Part shown: positions 58,759-64,000 of the stretch, piece after piece
Layout: each line of letters begins with the position of its first letter
Position numbering within the stretch: the first letter of the stretch is position 1
Origin: Burkholderia pseudomultivorans
GTDB lineage: Bacteria > Pseudomonadota > Gammaproteobacteria > Burkholderiales > Burkholderiaceae
Length of the DNA: 64,000 nt
Reading direction: 5' to 3'
Assembly (NCBI RefSeq): GCF_902499075.1
Contig: NZ_CABVPP010000008.1
Coordinates: 1 to 64,000, forward strand
Notes under the pieces: model-generated
Database searches by the model: none
What the model saw: only the letters and a program-made list of their open reading frames with translations
Told to the model about the DNA's origin: nothing
Translations under genes and position numbers: made by a program

Positions 58759-58941
58759 ATGAAGCCGGACATTGAAAACGCGGCTACCGAAGTCGGATGT
58801 AAAGTGGGAGATTGCTCGAACGTGTCGTTCAAACCCCCAGACAAAGTCCGAGATTGCGTGATCCAGTCTATCGAGCAGGCCGCAAAGTCAAGTTTCAGAA
58901 AGCAGCGCACTTCCCGGCAGCTTTCGCGCGGCCGAACGTGA
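58759..58941 (+). CDS. possible small protein upstream of the parM unit
   Basis: A 60-codon frame (KPDIENAATEVGCKVGDCSN, KPPDKVRDCVIQSIEQAAKS) divergent from parM. Two 15-nt near repeats within it, AAAGTGGGAGATTGC (58801) and AAAGTCCGAGATTGC (58843), are 42 bp apart and both encode KVxDC. No clear ribosome site. A plus-strand terminator at 59059 supports transcription in this direction. The repeats could instead be centromere sites for ParR. Confidence 0.35.
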   Translation: MKPDIENAATEVGCKVGDCSNVSFKPPDKVRDCVIQSIEQAAKSSFRKQRTSRQLSRGRT

Positions 58942-59754
58942 CAAATCGCCCTATTCTTGAGATCACCTACCGCGTCACTGACGCATCGAACCGGAGCGCG
59001 GGGCGCGCGTGCGTCTCCCTCTGACCCATCTTGGGCCTCCCACGCAGCGAAATGTCCGGGCCGCACATTGAAGCGGCCTTTTTCTGATGCAAATCAAGTA
59101 CAGTGGTCCACCTTGAGGACCCCTGGACAGTGCGATATCCATACGATCGGCGGCAGGTTGCCGCAATGGGACGCAATGAGGACATGTGGACACCGGACAC
59201 CGGACAGTCCATGGCCTCGATTGCGTCTGCTCACGCCCTTTCAGCGAATGAGCTGGGTGCGTTCAGGAAGCCCGATACACCGCGGCCGACATGAACGTGC
59301 TTGGGGGCGGGGGAAGTCTTGCGAACCGGAATATCCCGGGTCGCGATTCCCTGATTGGAAGAACGAACGGTAGACGCAGCCGTAACCAAAATGCGCAACA
59401 GGAATTGCCCGGCACATAGCCCGGCGCCGGCGACCGGAGAGGTACGCCGACGGCGAGACGCGCGAGCGTCAGGCTGGCAGGGTAGCCACGAAGCTGGACT
59501 GGGCGGAGCCTATCCGCGCAGCGCGTTCGCCAAGCGGACGCGAAATGATTGGCGACGATTTGCGCGAAGCGCGGGTCGCGTCGTTCATGGCAGCAGGTTG
59601 GACAGTCGGATGGCATGCTCTTCCGATGCAGCCGGCTGATCGGATGGAATCGCTAAAGGACAGGAAGCAGCAGGACCGCGCCGGCGGAAACCGGCGAAGA
59701 CGATCGCGCAAGTGATTGCAAGCGGGGCAACGGTCGCCACGCCAGGTAGGGGCG
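58942..59754. other. poorly coding stretch between parM and the integrase
   Basis: No confident gene. A frame around 59440-59715 reads partly like protein (TKLDWAEPIRAARSPSGREM, VASFMAAGWTVGWHALPMQP) but has no start and its upstream continuation is in another frame, so it may be a remnant. Short repeats are packed at 59188-59214: GGACACCGGACACCGGACAG with GGACAGTCC. The stretch could hold an origin of transfer or replication; nothing decisive is seen. Confidence 0.3.
59059..59083 (+). terminator. intrinsic terminator
   Basis: GGCCGC and GCGGCC, with an 8-base loop, followed by TTTTTC. It ends a rightward transcript coming from the parM upstream region, possibly the small gene at 58759 or an untranslated RNA. 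Confidence 0.6.
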
Positions 59755-60088
59755 GCGGACAGCCGAGAAAGGTGAACGTCTATGGGGCTCAAAGCAAATC
59801 ACTAACTCCGCGCGTCGCCTGAGTTGGAAGGGGCTTTGCCGAGAAATCGGCGCAACTGCAGACTGGCCGATCCGCGCCGAAGCGTTGTTGACCGAACCGC
59901 CGCGCATCGTACGATGGTTTGCGAATGGTGTCGGTATCGGTCACGGAGATCGTGGTCGACCGTTTCGCGGGGCGCGATCTGAGGGCTGCCGCCGCGGAAC
60001 AATGCGGCGCACGCAGGATGATCTGATGACGATAGGAAAAGGCGGCCGAATGCCGCCGGGTGTAGGCGGCATCGGCCGCAAGGAGTAG
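59755..60088 (+). CDS. possible small gene just upstream of the integrase
   Basis: An open frame ends 4 nt before the integrase start. It reads SARRLSWKGLCREIGATADW and PIRAEALLTEPPRIVRWFAN, then a low-complexity basic tail. The start is uncertain; a TTG at 59885 is one option. No family recognised. It may be coupled to the integrase. Confidence 0.25.
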
Positions 60089-60092
60089 AAGA

Positions 60093-61223
60093 TTGGCTGC
60101 GATCCTCAACGTCAGAGCAGTCGTCGGACGCTATCGACTGGCGCCCGAGTTTCGCGACGCGTTGCTGGTGCTGTTCGACCAGCATGTCGCCGAGATCCAC
60201 AGCACGACGCGAATTAGCAAGCGTGCGTTGTCGATAAAGACGCAGGAATACAGAGCGACGGCGATCTGCAAGGCTTTCGTCGAACTGCGCGAGGGCGGTT
60301 TCGCACTGCAGTCGCCGTGGTCGCTGAAGAGCAAGCACGTGGCGTACCTCGTTGACCGGTGGGTCAAGGATCAGCAGTCCGGCGGCACGATCGAGAACAA
60401 GCTGACATATCTGCGAGCGCTCGCCCAGTGGCTAGGCAAGGGAAACCTCGTCGGTACGCTCGGCGACTACGTTGATCGCCGGGAAGCGGGTCTTGAGCGC
60501 AGCTATGTGGCGACGGAAGACAAGTCATGGGGGGCGAACGGGGTGGACGCGGTCGCGAAGATCGAGGAGATCGCGCGTACTTGTCCTTACACCGCTGTGC
60601 AGCTCAAACTGCAGGCGGCATTTGGCCTGCGTGTCGAGGAGAGTTTCATGCTGCGGCCGGCAGAAGCGGTGCGCAATCCCAACATACTCGCGGTTACGCG
60701 CGGGACCAAGGGCGGGCGGCCGCGGGAGGTGCCGATCGAGCGAAAGATCGCGATCCTCGAGGAAGCTGCGCGCCTGAGCAACGGTGTCACAGGATCCACG
60801 ATTCCCGCCGGCCGAACACTAAAGCAGTGGCGCGACTGGTACTACTATGTGCTCGCCAAGCATGGCGTAACGAAGAGCGGTATTGGCGTGACGAGCCACG
60901 GGCTGCGCCACGAGTATTTGCAGACGCTCTATGAGCGGGTAGCAGAGGTGCCGGCGCCGATCAAAGGTTCGCCGGCACGTCCCGATCCTGCCGCCCATGA
61001 AGACGCGAAGCGACGAGTTGTCGAGGCCGCTGGTCATAGCCGTCCATCGAAGGCGAACGCATACCTGTCCACGTTCGCGCGACAGGCGACGTTGAAGAAG
61101 CCGCTGCCGACCGTCGAAGAGACGAAGGCTGCGCTCGAGGCTGCGGGCGGCAACAAGAGCCATGCGGCGGCGGCGCTGGGGATTTCCAGACAGGCGCTAT
61201 ATCGATTGCTTGCGTCGTCGTAG
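60093..61223 (+). CDS. tyrosine recombinase/integrase with Fis-like C-terminal HTH
   Basis: A 376-residue tyrosine recombinase of the phage/ICE integrase group. The core-binding domain is at about 1-130. The catalytic domain has Arg in LQAAFGLRVEESFMLRP, the HxxR box in SHGLRHEYLQ and GHSRPSKANAY with the catalytic Tyr. After it, the last 45 residues form a Fis-type HTH (VEETKAALEAAGGNKSHAAA, then ALGISRQALYRLL), not part of ordinary integrases. Start: TTG with AAGGAG at good spacing and no ATG nearby. It would excise or integrate the element; the tail may help bind the ends or respond to host factors. No att site was found. Confidence 0.85.
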   Translation: MAAILNVRAVVGRYRLAPEFRDALLVLFDQHVAEIHSTTRISKRALSIKTQEYRATAICKAFVELREGGFALQSPWSLKSKHVAYLVDRWVKDQQSGGTIENKLTYLRALAQWLGKGNLVGTLGDYVDRREAGLERSYVATEDKSWGANGVDAVAKIEEIARTCPYTAVQLKLQAAFGLRVEESFMLRPAEAVRNPNILAVTRGTKGGRPREVPIERKIAILEEAARLSNGVTGSTIPAGRTLKQWRDWYYYVLAKHGVTKSGIGVTSHGLRHEYLQTLYERVAEVPAPIKGSPARPDPAAHEDAKRRVVEAAGHSRPSKANAYLSTFARQATLKKPLPTVEETKAALEAAGGNKSHAAAALGISRQALYRLLASS

Positions 61224-61401
61224 CCACGTCAGTGATGGTCGCGACTGGATGCCAATTTGCCGGAGTGGTTGTTTGGGCCGCCGGGAAATGAGGCGGGAAA
61301 TACCTGGTGTAACGCCGGTTGTATGAAAGACGGGCTCGGTAACATAGCCTTGTCTCTCAGGTTCTGGCACAAGCCCTCGGAAACCGCTAGAACCATTGTT
61401 A

Positions 61402-61425
61402 AGCCGGCGCAAGCCGGCTTTTTTT
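61402..61425 (+). terminator. intrinsic terminator
   Basis: AGCCGGC and GCCGGCT with a 4-base loop, followed by seven T, about 180 bp after the integrase stop. The cold-shock/CFI-box gene ends here from the other side, so it may serve both. Confidence 0.85.
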
Positions 61426-61426
61426 G

Positions 61427-62008
61427 TCAGTGCGGGCGCGCCTGAATACTGCGAACTACTACGTCGAGTATTGGTTTGATGTGCCGCGTTAGCTTCGGAT
61501 GGGCATGGAGGAAACGCGCAAACGGTGGTGATGCCCGGTAGTAAGCCCGGATCGTCCATCGTCCCGCCTTTGTGGCCCGGAGTACGTTATCGCGGAACGC
61601 TCGTAGCGCAACGACTTCCGGTGCGTCGTAGCTGCCATAGACAGCTGACGCAATGAAGCACATACCGAAGCGCTTGTACGTTGCTGCGCAGTATGGGCAG
61701 ACGGAACGCTCAGGACGTCCCCGATGCGTGATTATCCGCGGGACCATCTTTTTCTTGCATGCAATGCATTCGACGCGATCGTCGCGGTGTTGGCGGGTAG
61801 GCGTTCGAACCTGCCGCTCTACGATCCGGACCGTCGCCGCGCGCGGGCCACGCTTGTTTGAAGTCGCATCGAACTCGACGATGTCGCCTTCGCGCGGAGC
61901 ATCAGCGCCGACGACATCGCTCACGTGAAAAAAATAATCGACGGCTGATTCCCCGTAGATAAAGCCGTGACCCTTATCTTTCGAGAACCACTTGACGGTT
62001 CCTCGCAT
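61427..62008 (-). CDS. cold-shock domain protein with zinc ribbon and CFI-box C-terminus
   Basis: A 193-residue three-part protein. Residues 1-62 are a cold-shock domain with the RNA-binding motif GTVKWFSKDKGHGFI and YFFHVSDV. Residues 80-110 hold a zinc ribbon (C81, C84, C104, C107). The C-terminal part has MCFIASAVYGSYDAPEVVAL, then RAFRDNVL and YYRASPPFARFL, the CFI-box pattern seen at the ends of unrelated bacterial proteins. It likely binds single-stranded nucleic acid; the role of the CFI box is unknown. No strong ribosome site precedes the ATG. Confidence 0.78.
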   Translation of the reverse strand: MRGTVKWFSKDKGHGFIYGESAVDYFFHVSDVVGADAPREGDIVEFDATSNKRGPRAATVRIVERQVRTPTRQHRDDRVECIACKKKMVPRIITHRGRPERSVCPYCAATYKRFGMCFIASAVYGSYDAPEVVALRAFRDNVLRATKAGRWTIRAYYRASPPFARFLHAHPKLTRHIKPILDVVVRSIQARPH

Positions 62009-62093
62009 AGTTGTGTGGTTGTAGTTGATGAGTGGATCGCCCGAAACGGTTCTGCTTGCAACTGGGCGCTGGTACGTGCGCGATTGTAGCTTG

Positions 62094-62765
62094 CTACCAC
62101 CGGTCCCGATCCGGCTTCGCGTCGACCGCGGTCGCTATTCGGTCCTCAAAGAGGAAGTCGCGGTGTTCACCAGGGGAATGAATTTTTGGGAACTGGATGT
62201 AGTCTTCGCCGTCGACCTCGATCCACTTCGCCAACTGCACGAGCTTTCGGTAACGGCTTGCGTCCTCGAGCACGGGAGCTATGGGCCACGTATCGAAGGT
62301 AACGACGGTTGCATCGACGATGCGTTGCGCGAGCAACTTGAAGATGGGGCCGATCTCGGCCCAGTCTCCCTCGACCCGGGCCAGCATGTCTAGCACGAGC
62401 TGCGAATCGCAGGCACCGACCTCGCGTTCGATCAGTCTTCGTAGATCGTCGTGCGTCGTCCGCGGACGGGCAACGCGGCGGTTCCAGCTTTCGGCGCATC
62501 GGTCCTTCGCGGCTGCCTCGTCTTCACCGATCGCTTCCCACCGAGTCGATATCCCGCAAGCCGTACAGTAGATGCACACCAAATGTTCGGTCAGTGGTGC
62601 CTCGGGCGGCCGGGGAAGCACGTCGCCCAGCTCCGGCGGCCCGCCGAATCGGCCGAACTGGCTGAAATCGAATCGACGGTTCTCGTCGCAATCAATGAGT
62701 CGTTGGGATCGGCCGACGGTCGGCCGGCCGCCGCAGTGCTCACATGGATAGAGCTGTTCGATCAT
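62094..62765 (-). CDS. Lar-like zinc protein with an extended C-terminus
   Basis: A 223-residue protein. The N-terminal 100 residues resemble Lar-family restriction-alleviation proteins: C8-C11 (YPCEHCGGRP), C67-C70 (CTACGISTRWE) and the ending AAAKDRCAESWNRRV. The other 120 residues are unassigned (DMLARVEGDWAEIGPIFKLL; WIEVDGEDYIQFPKI). Lar proteins protect incoming DNA from type I restriction, which suits a conjugative element. Lar similarity is from motif reading. Confidence 0.62.
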   Translation of the reverse strand: MIEQLYPCEHCGGRPTVGRSQRLIDCDENRRFDFSQFGRFGGPPELGDVLPRPPEAPLTEHLVCIYCTACGISTRWEAIGEDEAAAKDRCAESWNRRVARPRTTHDDLRRLIEREVGACDSQLVLDMLARVEGDWAEIGPIFKLLAQRIVDATVVTFDTWPIAPVLEDASRYRKLVQLAKWIEVDGEDYIQFPKIHSPGEHRDFLFEDRIATAVDAKPDRDRW

Positions 62766-62875
62766 CTGTCGGAAGGTTGTAAGTTTCTAGTTGCCCGCAT
62801 TATTGCTGGTTTTGCTGGCCGGCAATACCGAGAAAAGCGCGGACGCATCTTCCGAATATCTAATTCCCCGCGCAC

Positions 62876-63295
62876 TCAACCGCCAGAAGCGCTCTTCTCG
62901 GCAGCGCAAATAAGGGACAGGAGTGCGTCCGTCGACGTGCCCGAAGTGAAATCCGTCCCCGAAGACGAAATGGCTGCGTGGCTGGGGTCTTCCGGAAATA
63001 TGCGTTGCGCGGATTGGGGGCTGTCGACAATCCAGAAGTGCCACGTCCGCGCGTAATGCCACCACGTGCCGGCACGCTCAAGTTCGGCCCACGAAGCGCG
63101 AAATTCGAGGATCGCACCGAAGTTGGTGAAAACGGCGCAGCGTATGCCGTGCGAATCAGTGACGGCGATCGTTATTTGGCGGCCGCCGGAGATTGAATCG
63201 GCCTGCCGGCATGCCATCGAGAGGGTGGGGAAGCCGGGGCCCCATAGATCGGTGCGGGATACCGCGCGTTGGAGGAAAAGTGTCTTGCCCAGCAT
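62876..63295 (-). CDS. hypothetical protein
   Basis: A 139-residue protein (ITIAVTDSHGIRCAVFTNFG, EFRASWAELERAGTWWHYAR, TWHFWIVDSP). No family recognised. It is on the same strand as the Lar-like gene (110 bp before it). AGGACA lies 7 bases before the ATG. Confidence 0.5.
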   Translation of the reverse strand: MLGKTLFLQRAVSRTDLWGPGFPTLSMACRQADSISGGRQITIAVTDSHGIRCAVFTNFGAILEFRASWAELERAGTWWHYARTWHFWIVDSPQSAQRIFPEDPSHAAISSSGTDFTSGTSTDALLSLICAAEKSASGG

Positions 63296-63363
63296 GGAAT
63301 GTGTCCTGGTTTAGAAGATGCGTTCATCATGCAGGGAGCGCGTGGAAATCAAGTTTCCGTGGA

Positions 63364-64000
63364 TCAGCGGCCGGCGGGCGGGAGTCGTATCTCGGCGAGG
63401 TCGATCGCGTCGACGTTCCATTCGACGGCCGGGATCCCGCGCGAGAGTCGTAGACGCTGCTTTTCTCTCTTGCGCGCCTCGTACGTGGCCATGCCGTTCA
63501 TCCCGTAGACCTCGACGTGGGTTGGCGCGGGCGTGTCAGTGAGGACGAAGTCCGGGAGCATGTCACCGCCGGTATCAAGACGGATCGGCTTGTCGAAGCT
63601 GCGCCCTTCCGCGACGAGTCGGTTCGCCATCGCGACTTCATGAATGGAATCGCACGCGACGTAGGTTGAGGAACAGAGCATCGCGGCGAAGTCGACGATG
63701 ACGTGATGACCCTTGGCCGTGCGTTCGATCACGAGAATGGCGGCAACTCGGGCGGCACGGTCTCCGAGCGCGCGTAGTGCGTGCGCGTACCGCTTCTCGG
63801 CGAGATCGATCAAATCGTTGCTGCAATAATAGCGCTTCGCGCTCTGGCGCAACGTGATTGATCGGCCGTACGGGGTCGTGCCGATCTCCGAGATTTCGCC
63901 AACGACTAGGCCGCGATGGTTCGTGCCGTTGCGCTGGCCGACGCGACCGAGGAACGCATCGAATTCGGAGTTGATTGCCACCCGGTCAGCCTCCTGGAAT
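63364..64000 (-). CDS. DUF1173-type protein (start outside the window)
   Basis: The C-terminal 200 residues of a conjugation-associated DUF1173 protein: RLDTGGDMLPDFVLTDTPAP, HVEVYGMNGMATYEARKREK, then SRGIPAVEW. The frame stays open to the window edge. A GTG at 63981 has AGGAGG upstream and could start a short form, but the family is about twice as long, so the gene most likely continues to the right. DUF1173 genes commonly sit in conjugative plasmids and ICEs near the transfer genes. Confidence 0.7.
   Translation of the reverse strand, partial: FQEADRVAINSEFDAFLGRVGQRNGTNHRGLVVGEISEIGTTPYGRSITLRQSAKRYYCSNDLIDLAEKRYAHALRALGDRAARVAAILVIERTAKGHHVIVDFAAMLCSSTYVACDSIHEVAMANRLVAEGRSFDKPIRLDTGGDMLPDFVLTDTPAPTHVEVYGMNGMATYEARKREKQRLRLSRGIPAVEWNVDAIDLAEIRLPPAGR

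Noticed and set aside
58749-58890. CRISPR-like array near parM
   Set aside because: Only two good repeats of 15 bp, degenerate neighbours and part of a reading frame; no cas genes.
59355-59639. A 94-codon plus-strand gene
   Set aside because: Start looks plausible but the downstream part reads better in another frame; no ribosome site and no family, so at most a broken gene.

Overview
The window looks like a piece of a Burkholderia chromosome. The evidence is very high GC, typical Burkholderia codon use, and familiar housekeeping and accessory genes: a NodT-type efflux lipoprotein, flavohaemoprotein Hmp, MgtC, small CBS/DUF2934/zinc-ribbon proteins, and a double-length UvrA. Part of a conjugative element is inserted in it. 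No rRNA, tRNA or CRISPR array was recognised.

Layout. 1-27 kb is chromosomal. It starts inside an efflux outer-membrane lipoprotein gene, then has a drug/metabolite exporter next to a LysR regulator and a decayed stretch (4.4-5.8 kb) with remnants of a glycosyltransferase-like gene and a TpsB transporter. Two look-alike MerR-type promoters (5984 and 8593) face each other around a truncated decarboxylase-like gene, a saccharopine-dehydrogenase-like enzyme and a DJ-1/PfpI protein. A leftward block from 14.2 to 8.9 kb holds two GT9 glycosyltransferases, a DUF4254-GT2 fusion and hmp. Rightward come mgtC, CBS, DUF2934 and zinc-ribbon genes, then a leftward MEDS hybrid histidine kinase, a Tat-type SDR and the 1974-residue UvrA with a LexA-like box in its promoter. 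From 27.3 to 28.9 kb lie gene fragments (hydantoinase B, LuxR, VapC, a transposase).

28.9-64 kb is the conjugative element (integrative element or integrated plasmid). A solo ParB-like HTH regulator (28.9 kb) reads away from a 15 kb operon that joins a VirB8-VirB9-VirB10 core to a type IVb (thin) pilus set: two TcpQ-type proteins, a PilT-like transglycosylase, PilN, O, P, Q, R, S and V, and a cysteine-rich secreted protein. No VirB4, VirD4, relaxase or prepilin peptidase is in view, so other genes or the host must supply them. An IS150-group element sits in the terminator between the pil operon and a convergent CAP-domain lipoprotein gene. Then come two small ORFs, a remarkable regulator that reads as FlhD fused to FlhC, a coiled-coil protein and a NERD protein (all leftward). 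A rightward DNA-metabolism block follows (small membrane protein, two unknowns, SSB, primase-like protein), then small membrane proteins, a ParM/ParR-type segregation pair, a poorly coding 1.1 kb stretch, a tyrosine recombinase with a Fis-like tail, and leftward accessory genes (cold-shock/CFI-box protein, Lar-like protein, DUF1173-type protein running to the edge).

How it may work together: the 10-bp palindrome CAACCGGTTG occurs before the ParB-like gene, before the pilus/secretion operon and before the DNA-metabolism block, which suggests one regulator ties these units together. The FlhDC-like fusion would be the activator, by analogy with SetCD of SXT-type elements. Both are inferences from sequence.
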